Positions 10,091-18,964 of a stretch of DNA of 64,000 nt are shown here, one piece after another; positions within the stretch are counted from its first letter, which is position 1; each line of letters opens with the position of its first letter. The notes below the pieces were generated by a model, which saw only the letters and a list, made by a program, of their open reading frames with translations, did no database searches and had not been told where the DNA came from. Location: assembly GCF_900090315.1 (NCBI RefSeq), contig NZ_FMHZ01000002.1, positions 2,954,501 through 3,018,500 of the forward strand. The letters run 5' to 3'. The position numbers and the translations under genes are program-made. The DNA is from Micromonospora citrea. GTDB lineage: Bacteria; Actinomycetota; Actinomycetes; Mycobacteriales; Micromonosporaceae.

Positions 10091-11740
10091 ATGCCGCTGT
10101 TCTCCCGCTCCGGGCGGTCCGTGCTCGGGCAGACCGTCGGCACGGGCATCAGGGCCGTGCGCCTGCTGCTCCGGGGCTCGGTCAGCGGTGGGCGCTGGAT
10201 GACCCGCCGGGCCGGCCACGCCCGCGCCCGGGGCGCCGGGGGCGAGGTCGGCATGGTCCGCCTCTTCGACCTGCACGCGGTCTCCTGCGCCGGCGACACG
10301 CTGATCGCCATCGGCCTGGCCGGGACGATCTTCTTCAACGTCCCGCTCGGCGAGGCCCGCAGCAAGGTGGCTCTCTACCTGCTGGTGACCATGGTGCCGT
10401 TCGCCATGCTCGCGCCGGTGGTGGGCCCGCTGCTCGACCACTTCCGGCACGGCCGGCGGTACGCCCTCGCCGCCACCATGCTCGGCCGCGCCTTCCTGGC
10501 CTGGCTGATCTCCGACTACATCCACGGCTTCGGGCTCTATCCGGCCGCGTTCGGCGTGCTGGCGCTCTCCCGGGCGTACGGGGTGGCCCGCTCCGCGGCG
10601 GTCCCGCGACTGCTGCCCGAGGGGCTGGGCCTCTCGCAGGTGGGCGCGCGGGCCAGCGTCTACGGCACCGTGGCGGGCGCCCTGGTCGCCCCGATCGGGC
10701 TGGCCGCCTTCTGGTTCGGCCCGCAGTGGCCGCTCCGGGTCGCCTCGGTCATCTTCCTGGTCGGCATGGTGATCGCCCTGCGGCTGCCGCCGAAGGCCGA
10801 CTCGGAGCCGCCGGAGCGGGTGCCCCGGCCGCTGCGGGCGCTCGGCCGCCGCACCGGCGACCGCCCGCTGGGCCGGGGCCGGCCGGCGGGCCGGCTCGTG
10901 ATCGCCACCCTGGTCGGTGCCGCGACGCTGCGCGCGGTCTACGGCTTCCTGCTGCTCTTCCTGGCCTTCGCGATCAAGGCGGGCGACCTGACCACCGTCG
11001 TCTTCGGCCGGGACCTGGGCGACGAGGGGGCGCTCGGCCTGGTCGGCGCGGCGCTCGCCGTGGGCACCTTCCTGGCCACCGCGGTCGGCACCCGGCTGCG
11101 CATCCACCGGCCGGCAGCGATCCAGTCGAGCGGCATGGTGATCGTGGCCGGGGTGGCGATCCTCGCCGCGCTGAAGTTCTCGCTGCCCATGGTCGCCCTG
11201 CTCTGCCTGGTCACCGCACTGAACAGCGGCATCGCCAAGCTCGCGGTGGACGCCTCGATCCAGGAGCGCATCCCGGAGCGGCTGCGGGCCAGTTCCTTCG
11301 CCCACTCCGAGACCGTGCTGATGCTCGCCTTCGTCGCCGGGGGCGGGCTGGGGCTCGTACCCTTCGACGGCCGGATCGGGATCGCCGTCGCCGCCGCCGT
11401 CGGCACGGTGGCCGCCGCCCGGGGCATCGTGGTGGCCGGCCGGCTGCGCGCCGAGCGCCTGCTCGGCCGCCCGCTCGGCGACGACGAACTGGCCGAGGAG
11501 GCGGCCGGGACCGACCCGGACGGCCCCGGTGCCGACGACGCGGAGGCGCGCGACCCGGGCGCCCGGGACCGGTACGAGCCCGCGCCCACCTCCCCCGCCC
11601 CGGCGCAGGGCGGCGCGCCGCTGGACGACCCCGGCCTCGCGCCGCCGGGCTACCACATCTACCGGCCGTCGTCGGCCGTCGGCGGCCCCGGCGGGACCGA
11701 CGACGAGACCCGCCGCGAGTCGCAGGGTCCGCTCTCGTGA
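10091..11740 (+). CDS. MFS transporter
   Basis: 549 residues. A basic N-terminal extension of about 60 residues precedes the first helix, then come about 10-12 hydrophobic segments, and the last ~90 residues are a hydrophilic Pro/Asp/Gly tail ending YHIYRPSSAVGG. The LDHFRHGRRYALAATMLGR stretch occupies the loop 2-3 position. ATG 10091 is preferred because AGGA lies 8 bases upstream; ATG 10082 is possible. The stop overlaps the start of mqnB by 4 bases (GTGA), so the two genes are translationally coupled. The cargo is unknown. Confidence 0.88.
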   Translation: MPLFSRSGRSVLGQTVGTGIRAVRLLLRGSVSGGRWMTRRAGHARARGAGGEVGMVRLFDLHAVSCAGDTLIAIGLAGTIFFNVPLGEARSKVALYLLVTMVPFAMLAPVVGPLLDHFRHGRRYALAATMLGRAFLAWLISDYIHGFGLYPAAFGVLALSRAYGVARSAAVPRLLPEGLGLSQVGARASVYGTVAGALVAPIGLAAFWFGPQWPLRVASVIFLVGMVIALRLPPKADSEPPERVPRPLRALGRRTGDRPLGRGRPAGRLVIATLVGAATLRAVYGFLLLFLAFAIKAGDLTTVVFGRDLGDEGALGLVGAALAVGTFLATAVGTRLRIHRPAAIQSSGMVIVAGVAILAALKFSLPMVALLCLVTALNSGIAKLAVDASIQERIPERLRASSFAHSETVLMLAFVAGGGLGLVPFDGRIGIAVAAAVGTVAAARGIVVAGRLRAERLLGRPLGDDELAEEAAGTDPDGPGADDAEARDPGARDRYEPAPTSPAPAQGGAPLDDPGLAPPGYHIYRPSSAVGGPGGTDDETRRESQGPLS

Positions 11741-12387
11741 CCGGGCTGCTGGTGGTCACGGCGGTGCCCGCCGAGGCCGAGGCGATCCGGGCCGGCCTCA
11801 CCGATCCGACGACGACGGTGCTGCCGGTGGGGGTCGGGCCGGCCGTCGCCGCCGCCACCACCGCTCGGCTGCTGGTGCTCGCCGAGGCGGCCGGCCGGCC
11901 CTACCAGGGCGTGGTCAGCGCGGGCGTGGCCGGCGGCTTCACCGGCCGGGTGGCGGTGGGCGCCACGGTGCTCGGCAGCGCGTCCGTGGCCGCCGACCTG
12001 GGCGCCGAGTCGCCCGCCGGCTTCATCCCGGTCGACGAGTTGGGCATGCCCGCGGACTGGCTCGGCGGCGGCACCACCCTCGCCGCCGATCCCGGCCTGC
12101 TCGCCCGGTTACGGGCCGCCCTCCCGGCGGCCACCGTCGGCCCGGTGCTGACCGTCAGCACGGTGACCGGCACCGCCGCCAGCACCGACGCGCTACGCCG
12201 GCGGCACCCGGACGCGGTCGCCGAGGCCATGGAGGGGTACGGCGTGGCCGTCGCCGCCGCCCAGGCCAACCTTCCCTTCGCCGAGCTGCGGACCGTCTCG
12301 AACCCGATCGGCCCCCGCGACCGCGACGCCTGGCGCATGCGGGAGGCGCTCGCCGCCCTGACCACCGCCGCAGCGGCCCTGACCTGA
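11737..12387 (+). CDS. mqnB: Futalosine hydrolase
   Basis: A 216-residue nucleoside phosphorylase-fold enzyme that hydrolyses futalosine to dehypoxanthine futalosine and hypoxanthine in the alternative menaquinone pathway. Visible features are GVVSAGVAGGFTGRVAVG, the LTVSTVTGTAAS loop and the EAMEGYGVAVAAAQANLPF substrate-binding block. The start is GTG 11737, overlapping the MFS stop. mqnD of the same pathway is 2 kb downstream, separated by an unrelated antisense gene. Confidence 0.92.
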   Translation: MTGLLVVTAVPAEAEAIRAGLTDPTTTVLPVGVGPAVAAATTARLLVLAEAAGRPYQGVVSAGVAGGFTGRVAVGATVLGSASVAADLGAESPAGFIPVDELGMPADWLGGGTTLAADPGLLARLRAALPAATVGPVLTVSTVTGTAASTDALRRRHPDAVAEAMEGYGVAVAAAQANLPFAELRTVSNPIGPRDRDAWRMREALAALTTAAAALT

Positions 12388-12420
12388 CCCGGCTCGGCCC
12401 GCCTGACCCGGCTCGGCCCG
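12383..12420. repeat. 19-bp perfect tandem repeat spanning the mqnB stop codon
   Basis: Two exact 19-bp units (12383-12401, 12402-12420). The first contains the mqnB TGA, so the stop codon and its flank are copied outward. Confidence 0.9.
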
Positions 12421-12532
12421 CCACCCGCTCGCTGGGCCCGCCCGGCCGTCCGCCTCACCGCTCGCCCGCCCTCGCGGGCCCACACCCCAACCCGCCTGCC
12501 CTGTCATGCTCTGCCCACCTGCCGGGTTGCCG

Positions 12533-13516
12533 TCACTCTGCGAGCGCCGGCCTACGATCGAGCCGCAGCGACCACGGCCGGCTCGCCTCCAACTGGTATC
12601 CACAGGCCAGCAGCAGGTCGACGTCGTCGAACCGGGCAACCGCCCCGGCGCTCCGGATGCCCACCCGGTCCATCTCGTCGGTGAGCAGGCCGACCAGCCG
12701 GCGACCGATGCCGAGCCGCCGGTAGTCCTCGGCCACGAGGACACCGTCGAGAACGATCTCTCGGTCCTCGCACGGGCCTTCGCCGTACACCAGGTGCCGG
12801 CTGCGCTCGTAGGCCCGCAGCTCACCGACCTGCTCGCCGCCCGGCAGTTCGGCCACGAACCGCCACGACGTCGCCGGCAGGCCATCCGTCACCCGACGCA
12901 CCCGGATCGTGCGCCGGATCTCCGCGGCCCGCCGGCGCCTGTCCCGGTAGGCACGGTTCCGCTCGTATGTCGCCGCCGGTACCGGAAGCGGCCACAACGG
13001 GGGCGGCAGGTTGTACCAGTTCGCCCACCAGGCACCGGGCCAGTCCTTCGGCTCCCGAACCTCCCACGCGTCGAGGTGGGCGGGATAGCGCCGGCCAGCC
13101 ACGTCCCGTAGCCCGTCGTGCGGCACCGTCGGCAGAGGCTCGCCGGCGTTGTCGTTGTTGCCGTCGTCGTTGTTGCCGTCGTCGTTGTTGCCGCCGCCGT
13201 TGTTGCCGTCGTCGTTGTTGCCGTCGCCGTTGTTGCCGTCGCCGTTGTTGCCGTCGTCGTTGTTGCCGTCGTCGTTGTTGCCGTCGTCGTTGTCAGTCCG
13301 GCCGGCCGCGTTGACCGCCACCTTCCCTCCGGCAGCCCGGACGAGCCGTTCCACCGTGCGGAATCTGGGATCGGTCGCCCGCCCCGACTCGATCCGGGCC
13401 AGGGTGGCCTGCGGCACCCCGGACAACTCGGCCAGTTCCCGCTGGCTCAGGTCCGCGAGACGCCGCAGGGACCGGAGGGCCGCGCCCAGGTCAACCGCCT
13501 CATTCAGCTCTCCCAC
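12533..13516 (-). CDS. XRE-type HTH fused through an NDDGN repeat linker to a GNAT acetyltransferase
   Basis: 327 residues from GTG 13516. Residues ~8-65 are an XRE/Cro helix-turn-helix (LSQRELAELSGVPQATLARI). Residues ~75-123 are nine NDDGN-type pentapeptides. Residues ~125-190 are a Trp/Pro-rich segment (DWPGAWWANWYNLPPPLWPL). The C-terminal third is a GNAT fold with the acetyl-CoA signature VAEDYRRLGIGRRLVGLL. HTH plus acetyltransferase in one chain suggests a self-regulating modifying enzyme, but no substrate can be inferred. The start is uncertain because the frame stays open upstream with no good ribosome binding site. It is antisense between mqnB and mqnD. Confidence 0.75.
   Translation of the reverse strand: MGELNEAVDLGAALRSLRRLADLSQRELAELSGVPQATLARIESGRATDPRFRTVERLVRAAGGKVAVNAAGRTDNDDGNNDDGNNDDGNNGDGNNGDGNNDDGNNGGGNNDDGNNDDGNNDNAGEPLPTVPHDGLRDVAGRRYPAHLDAWEVREPKDWPGAWWANWYNLPPPLWPLPVPAATYERNRAYRDRRRRAAEIRRTIRVRRVTDGLPATSWRFVAELPGGEQVGELRAYERSRHLVYGEGPCEDREIVLDGVLVAEDYRRLGIGRRLVGLLTDEMDRVGIRSAGAVARFDDVDLLLACGYQLEASRPWSLRLDRRPALAE
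13148..13293. repeat. 15-bp coding minisatellite (NDDGN repeats)
   Basis: About nine imperfect 15-bp units, plus-strand consensus GTTGTTGCCGTCGTC, inside the XRE-GNAT gene. Variation is limited to Asp/Gly swaps (NDDGN, NGDGN, NGGGN), so the frame is preserved in every unit. Confidence 0.92.
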
Positions 13517-14409
13517 CAGACCATGCTCTCGACCCGGTGCGGCTTCCTCAACAGCCCGCCGGAACCTGTGGACAGACCTGTGGATAACCCCGGATCGGGC
13601 AGGGCGTACCTTGTCGTGACGCTGTCGAGCTGAATCGTTTACGACATCACCGGCGAACGCCGAGCAGGACGCACGGACAAGCGCTACGCGAACAACACGG
13701 GTTACGCGTCGCGCCGAACCAGGTGCGCCAGCGAGGAGGGCCGGGCGGCGCAAGGGCACCAGTGGGGAGCCCGGCATCCGGGGTGGGCGGAGGGGCAGAG
13801 GGCGAGGGGCAGAGGGGCGGGGAGGCGGAAGGGCGAGGGGCAGAGGGGCAGAGGGCAGAGGGGCGGGGAGGCGGAAGGGCGAGGGGCGGAGGGGCGGAGG
13901 GGAGCCTGGCATCCGCGGTGGGCGGAGGGGCGGTGGGTGTTGGGTGGTGTGGGTGAGTCGTTTACGACATCAGCTCGAAAGCAGCCGCATACACATCCAC
14001 AGGCCCACCGCACCCGAAGCGCACGCACCCCATCCCGAGACGCAAACAGCCGCATACACATCCACAGGCCCACCGCACCCGAAGCGCACGCACCCCATCC
14101 CGAGACGCAAACAGCCGCATACACATCCACAGGCCCACCGCACCCGAAGCGCACGCACCCCATCCCGAGACGCAAGCACCGCATCCAAGACGCGCATCCA
14201 AGGCGCGACACGTCGAAGGCGCGACGCATCGGCGGCGCACCGCATCGGCGGCGCACCGCAGCCGTAGTGAAACACCCGGCGGCGAACGGTGTCCGGCACC
14301 CCGCCGCGTCCGGCGGCACCGCGTCCGACGGGCGTGCTGCACGGTGGGCCTGTCACATTCGCGGGGACCGGGCGGAACCGGACCGGGGGGGCGAGGCTAC
14401 CGTGGGGGC
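13517..14409. other. Gene-free, repeat-rich interval
   Basis: About 890 bases with no credible gene. It holds two copies of the 15-mer TCGTTTACGACATCA (13635-13649 and 13958-13972), a strand-asymmetric G-rich tract of GAGGGGC/GGAGGCGG motifs (about 13770-13935) between them, a 65-bp tandem array (13982-14176) and short GCATCGGCGGCGCACC duplications (about 14226-14259). Open frames here are low-complexity read-through. Confidence 0.7.
13982..14176. repeat. Three tandem copies of a 65-bp unit
   Basis: Units start at 13982, 14047 and 14112 with CAGCCGCATACACATCCAC and are nearly identical. A degenerate fourth begins at 14177. There are no spacers, so it is not a CRISPR array. Confidence 0.92.
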
Positions 14410-15306
14410 GTGGCGCTCTCGCTGGCGATCTCGCCCTGCCCCAACGACACGTTCGTCTTCCACGCCCTCGTGCACGGCCTCGTGCCCGGCGCGCCGCCGG
14501 TCGAGGTGACGTACGCCGACGTCGACGTGACCAACACGGCCGCCGAGCGCGGGGCGTTCGACCTGGTGAAGGTGAGCTACGCCGCGCTGCCGTGGCTGCT
14601 GGACGACTACCACCTGCTGCCCTGCGGCGGCGCGCTCGGCCGTGGCTGCGGCCCGCTGGTGCTGACCCGGGGCGACCGGGCCGACCTGACCGACAGCACC
14701 CACCACGCCGACAGCACCCACCACGCCGACAGCGGCGGCAGCCGGGCCGACCTCAGCGGGGCCACGGTGGCGGTGCCCGGTGACCGGACGACGGCGTACC
14801 TGCTCTTCCGGCTCTGGGCGGCGGACCGGCCCCCGGCACGCATCGAGGTGGTCCCGTTCCACGAGATCATGCCGGGCGTGGCCGCCGGCCGGTACGACGC
14901 CGGCCTGGTCATCCACGAGGCCCGGTTCACCTACCCTCGGCACGGCCTGACCGCACTGGTGGACCTGGGCGAGTGGTGGGAGGCCGACACGGGCCTGCCC
15001 ATCCCCCTCGGCGCCATCCTGGCCCGGCGCGGCACGGTGGACCCGGAGGCCGCCGCCGGCTGGGTCCGCGAGTCGGTCCGCCGGGCCTGGGCCGACCCGG
15101 CGGCGAGCCGCGACTACGTGCTGGCGCACGCGCAGGAGATGGAGCTCGACGTGGTGGACCGGCACATCGGCCTCTACGTCAACGAGTTCACCGCCGACCT
15201 GGGGGACGCCGGGTTCGCCGCCGTGGAGGCGCTGCTCGGCCGGGCCGCCGCCGCCGGGCTCGTGCCTCAGACCTCCAGCTCGCGGGCGACCGCGTGGACC
15301 AGCTGA
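14410..15306 (+). CDS. mqnD: 1,4-dihydroxy-6-naphthoate synthase
   Basis: 298 residues of periplasmic-binding-protein fold. It converts cyclic dehypoxanthine futalosine to 1,4-dihydroxy-6-naphthoate in the futalosine menaquinone pathway. Signatures are the N-terminal ISPCPNDTFVFHALVHG and the FHEIMPGVAAGRYDAGLVIHE block. GTG 14410 follows a GGGGGC ribosome binding site. An in-frame duplication gives STHHAD twice (near residues 96-107) in what is probably a surface loop. The last 40 bases overlap the 3' end of the opposing cold-shock gene. Confidence 0.92.
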   Translation: MALSLAISPCPNDTFVFHALVHGLVPGAPPVEVTYADVDVTNTAAERGAFDLVKVSYAALPWLLDDYHLLPCGGALGRGCGPLVLTRGDRADLTDSTHHADSTHHADSGGSRADLSGATVAVPGDRTTAYLLFRLWAADRPPARIEVVPFHEIMPGVAAGRYDAGLVIHEARFTYPRHGLTALVDLGEWWEADTGLPIPLGAILARRGTVDPEAAAGWVRESVRRAWADPAASRDYVLAHAQEMELDVVDRHIGLYVNEFTADLGDAGFAAVEALLGRAAAAGLVPQTSSSRATAWTS

Positions 15307-15653
15307 GCGATCTTCTGGGCGGTCTTGCGGTCCGGGAAGCGGCCCCGCCGCAGGTCCGGCTGAACCTTCGCCTCCAGCACCTTGATCATGTCCTCGACGA
15401 GGCCGTGCAGCTCCTCCGCCGGCCGGCGGCGCAGCTCCGCCACCGACGGCGGGGCGTCGAGCAGCTTCACCCCCATCGCCTGCGCGCCCCGGCGGCTGTC
15501 GACCACGCTGAAGTCGACCCGCTGACCGCCCTTGAGGTCGGTGACACCCGCCGGTAGCGCGGTCTTGGGAAGGAACACGTCGCCACCCTCGTCACTGGTG
15601 ACAAACCCGTATCCCTTGGCCGCGTCAAACCACTTCACTCGACCCGTCGGCAC
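15267..15653 (-). CDS. Cold-shock domain protein with C-terminal extension
   Basis: 128 residues. The first ~65 are a cold-shock domain with RNP1 KGYGFVTSDEG and an altered RNP2, VFLPKTALP, where VFVHFSAI is usual. The remaining ~60 residues form a helical, charged tail absent from classical 67-residue Csp proteins but seen in actinobacterial CspB-like proteins. It probably binds single-stranded nucleic acid. The start is GTG 15653 with AGGGG about 8 bases upstream. It overlaps mqnD tail-to-tail by 40 bp. Confidence 0.9.
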   Translation of the reverse strand: MPTGRVKWFDAAKGYGFVTSDEGGDVFLPKTALPAGVTDLKGGQRVDFSVVDSRRGAQAMGVKLLDAPPSVAELRRRPAEELHGLVEDMIKVLEAKVQPDLRRGRFPDRKTAQKIAQLVHAVARELEV

Positions 15654-15687
15654 CTGAGAACCCCTGCTTCGCTTGAGCTTGAGACGT

Positions 15688-16311
15688 CTACCGCTCCAAG
15701 GCTAGCCGGATCATCCCGTCCAGCGCCGCCGGGAATGCGGTGAGATCATCCAGCACCGCCTCCGCGCCGGCCGCGCGCAGCTCGTCGGCCGGGCACGGGC
15801 CGGTGGCGACCGCGATGCCCGGCACACCCGCCGCCCGCGCGGCGGCCATGTCGGCCACGTGGTCGCCGACGTAGTGGGTGGCGCCGTGCTCCCGCAGCGC
15901 GGTCGCCTTCTCCTCGGCGAACAGGTCGCCGGCCACCTCGTCGACCACCAGCCCGAGGTGGTCGAGGTGCAGTCGGGCCAGGCGGCCGAGCTTGGCGGTC
16001 ACCACCAGCACCCGGCCGCCACGTTCGCGTACCGCGTCGATCGCGGCGCGGGCGCCGGGCATCGGGACGGTGGGTGTGATCGCGTACGCCGGGTAGAGCT
16101 CGCGGTACGTCCGGACGGCCGCGTCGACCTGCTCCGGCGGGAACCAGTTGGCGATCTCCGTGCGCAGCGGCGGACCCAGTCGGGACACGGCGGCCTCCGC
16201 GTCCACCCGCACCCCCGTCCGGGCCGTCAACGCCCGGAACGTGTCGGCGATGCCGGGGCGCGAGTCGACCAGGGTCATGTCGAGGTCGAATCCGACCGTC
16301 AGTACGGGCAT
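15688..16311 (-). CDS. HAD family hydrolase (phosphoglycolate phosphatase-like)
   Basis: 207 residues. HAD motif I is DLDMTLVDS near residue 9, motif II is VVTAKLG, and a late motif is HYVGDHVADMAAARAAGV (acidic motif IV). The cap insertion between motifs I and II fits subfamily IA. The substrate is not predictable. It lies upstream of the cold-shock gene on the same strand, with 34 bases between them, so they may be co-transcribed. Confidence 0.88.
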   Translation of the reverse strand: MPVLTVGFDLDMTLVDSRPGIADTFRALTARTGVRVDAEAAVSRLGPPLRTEIANWFPPEQVDAAVRTYRELYPAYAITPTVPMPGARAAIDAVRERGGRVLVVTAKLGRLARLHLDHLGLVVDEVAGDLFAEEKATALREHGATHYVGDHVADMAAARAAGVPGIAVATGPCPADELRAAGAEAVLDDLTAFPAALDGMIRLALER

Positions 16312-16398
16312 GCGGAGGAACCTACCCGTCCATCGCCTCGGGCCAGCCGGACGTCCGAGGGGCGGGAGGACCCCCTGCCGGGCTAGCGTGGAACGACG

Positions 16399-18879
16399 AT
16401 GACCATCTCACTCGCCGACCACCTGCGGTCGCTGCCCGACGAGTCGCTCGCCGCCCTCCTGCAACTGCGGCCGGACCTCGTCGTGCCCGTGCCCGCGGAC
16501 GTCTCCGCGCTCGCCATCCGGGCCCAGTCCCGGGTCTCGGTGGCCCGCGCGCTCGACGGGCTGGACCAGTTCACCCTGCAGGTCCTGGACGCCGCCCGGC
16601 TCACCCGGGGCGGAGCCGACGGGACCACCTCCACCGACGCGGTGCTCGCCATGGCCACCGCCGGACCGCACCCGCCCGCCCCCACCTCCGTACGCGCCGC
16701 CGTGGGCCGGCTGCGCGCGCTCTTCCTGCTGCACGGCCCGGAGAGCGACCTGCACGTGGTGGCGAGTGTCGACGAGGTCTCCCCGTACCCGGCGGGGCTG
16801 GGCCGACCGGCGGCGGAGCTGGACCCACGGGCGGCGGCGCTCTGCGCGGACCCGGCGAAGCTGCGCCGGACGCTGCTGGCCGCGCCGCCCTCGGCCCGGG
16901 CGATCCTGGACCGGCTCGCCGCGGGCCCGCCGGTGGGCAGTGTGCCGGCCGGCGCGCTGCAGGCCCCGCCCATCGGGGCGGAGGACGACCTGCCCCCGGA
17001 CGCGACCAACGGCGGTGCGCCGACCGGCTCGCCCGTGCGCTGGCTGGTCGACCACCACCTGCTGGTGCCGGTGTCGGGCGGCAGGGCCGGCGCCACCGGC
17101 ACGGTCGAGCTGCCCCGGGAGGTCGGCCTGCTGCTGCGGCGGGACAGCGGCCCGCTCGGCCCGCTGCGGACCAGCCCGCCGCCGGTGGCCGCGCCACCGC
17201 GCGAGCCGAAGGTCGCCGACTCCGCCGGGGCCGGGCAGACCATGGAGGTGGTACGCCACACCGAGGCGCTGCTGGAGCAGCTCGCCGCCGAACCTGCGCC
17301 CGTGCTCCGCTCCGGCGGCCTGGGCGTACGCGACCTGCGCCGGCTGGCCAAGGCGGTCGGGGTGGACGAGCCGACGGCCGCCCTGCTGCTGGAGGCGGCG
17401 TACGCGGCGGGGCTGATCGGCGAGGTGGACCTGCCCGGGGCCACCACCACCCGCTACGGCGCCGACCAGCAGATCCTGCCCACCGCCGGGTACGAGGTGT
17501 GGCGCGCCGGCACGCTGGCACAGCGCTGGGAGCAGCTCGCCCGGGCCTGGCTGACCATGACGCGGCAGGCGGGGCTGGTCGGGCAGCGGGACGACCGGGA
17601 CCGGCCGATCGCCGTGCTCTCGGCCGAGGCCGAACGGGCCGGGGCGCCGGCCGCCCGACGCGCGGTCCTCGGGGTGCTCGCCGACCTGGAGCCGGCCACC
17701 GCACCCACCCCCGAGGAGGTCCAGTCGCTGCTCGACTGGCGGGCGCCGCGGCGCAGCCGGGGACGGGAGGCCGCGCACCGGGAGGTGCTGGCCGAGGCGG
17801 CGACGCTGGGCGTGACCGGGCTGGGGGCGATCACCTCGTACGGGCGGCTGCTGCTCGCCGACGTCAGCGCCGCCGACGAGCGGGGCGCGGACGACCCGCT
17901 CGGGCTGCACGCCGACGCCGAGGGCGGCGACGGGACGGCTGCGGTGCGCGCGCTGGACGCGCTGCTGCCCGCCCCGGTCGACCACTTCCTGGTGCAGGCC
18001 GACCTGACCGTCGTGGTGCCCGGCCCGCCCGACCCGACGCTCGCCGCCGAGTTGGAGGTGGTGGCGGAGCACGAGTCGGCCGGTGGGGCCAGCGTGCACC
18101 GGGTCACCACGGCCAGCGTGCGCCGGGCCCTGGACGCCGGCTACTCGGCCGACGACCTGCACGCCCTGTTCCGCCGCCGCTCCCGCACCCCGGTTCCGCA
18201 GGGCCTGACGTACCTGGTGGACGACGTGGCCCGCAAGCACGGCGGGCTGCGGGTCGGCTCGGCCGGGGCGTACGTGCGCAGCGACGACGAGGCGCTGCTG
18301 ACCGAGGTGCTCGCCGACAGGCGGCTGGAGTCGCTGGCGTTGCGCCGGCTCGCGCCGACGGTGCTGTCGACTCCGTACCAGGTGGGCCGGATGCTGACCG
18401 CCCTGCGCGAGGCCGGGTACGCCCCGGTGCCCGAGGACGCCAGCGGCGCGGCGGTGCTGGCACGCCCGAAGACCCGCCGGGCACCGGCCCGGGTGTCGGT
18501 GGCGACCCGGACGCTCGACCCGCTGACCGCCCCGAAGCTGGCGATGCCCCGCCTGCTGGGCGTGGTGGAGCAGATCCGGCGCGGCGACGCGGCGGCCCGG
18601 GCGGCCCGGCGCGCGCCGGCGGTGGTCCGGGGCGGGGCGGCGCGCACCGGCCCGGCGCCGGCCCACTCCCACAGCGACGCCCTGGCCGTGCTCCAGCAGG
18701 CGGTGCGGGACAAGGCGCTGGTCTGGGTGGGTTACGTCGACGCGCACGGGGCGACCGCGTCGCGGCTGGTCCGGCCGGTGTCGATCGGCGCGGGCTACCT
18801 GCGCGCCGAGGACGAGCGGACGGAGATGCTGCACACCTTCGCCCTGCACCGGATCACGGCGGCGGTGCTGGAGGACTGA
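16399..18879 (+). CDS. Helicase-associated domain protein (partner of XPB-type helicase)
   Basis: 826 residues. The N-terminal half contains the helicase-associated module common to actinobacterial proteins encoded beside XPB (SLPDESLAALLQLRPDLVVP; winged-helix-like segments to about residue 400). The C-terminal region (about 520-640) matches the Helicase_C_3-type domain (DHFLVQADLTVVVPGPPDP), and the extreme C-terminus has a WYL-like fold (KALVWVGYVDAHGATASRLV). No Walker motifs are visible. The homologue in M. tuberculosis is, from memory, Rv0862c next to the XPB gene Rv0861c. A DNA-repair accessory role is inferred from that pairing. Confidence 0.85.
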   Translation: MTISLADHLRSLPDESLAALLQLRPDLVVPVPADVSALAIRAQSRVSVARALDGLDQFTLQVLDAARLTRGGADGTTSTDAVLAMATAGPHPPAPTSVRAAVGRLRALFLLHGPESDLHVVASVDEVSPYPAGLGRPAAELDPRAAALCADPAKLRRTLLAAPPSARAILDRLAAGPPVGSVPAGALQAPPIGAEDDLPPDATNGGAPTGSPVRWLVDHHLLVPVSGGRAGATGTVELPREVGLLLRRDSGPLGPLRTSPPPVAAPPREPKVADSAGAGQTMEVVRHTEALLEQLAAEPAPVLRSGGLGVRDLRRLAKAVGVDEPTAALLLEAAYAAGLIGEVDLPGATTTRYGADQQILPTAGYEVWRAGTLAQRWEQLARAWLTMTRQAGLVGQRDDRDRPIAVLSAEAERAGAPAARRAVLGVLADLEPATAPTPEEVQSLLDWRAPRRSRGREAAHREVLAEAATLGVTGLGAITSYGRLLLADVSAADERGADDPLGLHADAEGGDGTAAVRALDALLPAPVDHFLVQADLTVVVPGPPDPTLAAELEVVAEHESAGGASVHRVTTASVRRALDAGYSADDLHALFRRRSRTPVPQGLTYLVDDVARKHGGLRVGSAGAYVRSDDEALLTEVLADRRLESLALRRLAPTVLSTPYQVGRMLTALREAGYAPVPEDASGAAVLARPKTRRAPARVSVATRTLDPLTAPKLAMPRLLGVVEQIRRGDAAARAARRAPAVVRGGAARTGPAPAHSHSDALAVLQQAVRDKALVWVGYVDAHGATASRLVRPVSIGAGYLRAEDERTEMLHTFALHRITAAVLED

Positions 18880-18896
18880 GCACCCGGCGGCGGCCG

Positions 18897-18964
18897 GTCG
18901 GCGCGGGCTGCGGCGGCCGGGTCGGCGCCGGCTACACCGCCTGCGTCAGCGCCGGCTGCGGCGT
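18897..18964. repeat. Three 24-bp copies, the last being the 3' end of the minus-strand gene
   Basis: Imperfect copies of GTCGGCGCSGGCTGCGGCGG start at 18897, 18921 and 18945. The third covers the stop codon (18946-18948) of the small membrane gene. Confidence 0.75.

Noticed and set aside
10000..11656. Minus-strand extension upstream of the DUF3027 gene
   Set aside because: Low-complexity shadow of the MFS gene; DUF3027 homology starts only at about 9985.
13118..13633. Plus-strand VVAVVV-rich open frames
   Set aside because: Antisense readings of the NDDGN minisatellite; hydrophobic only because of the repeat.
13982..14176. CRISPR-like array
   Set aside because: The 65-bp units are contiguous with no unique spacers, and no cas genes are present.
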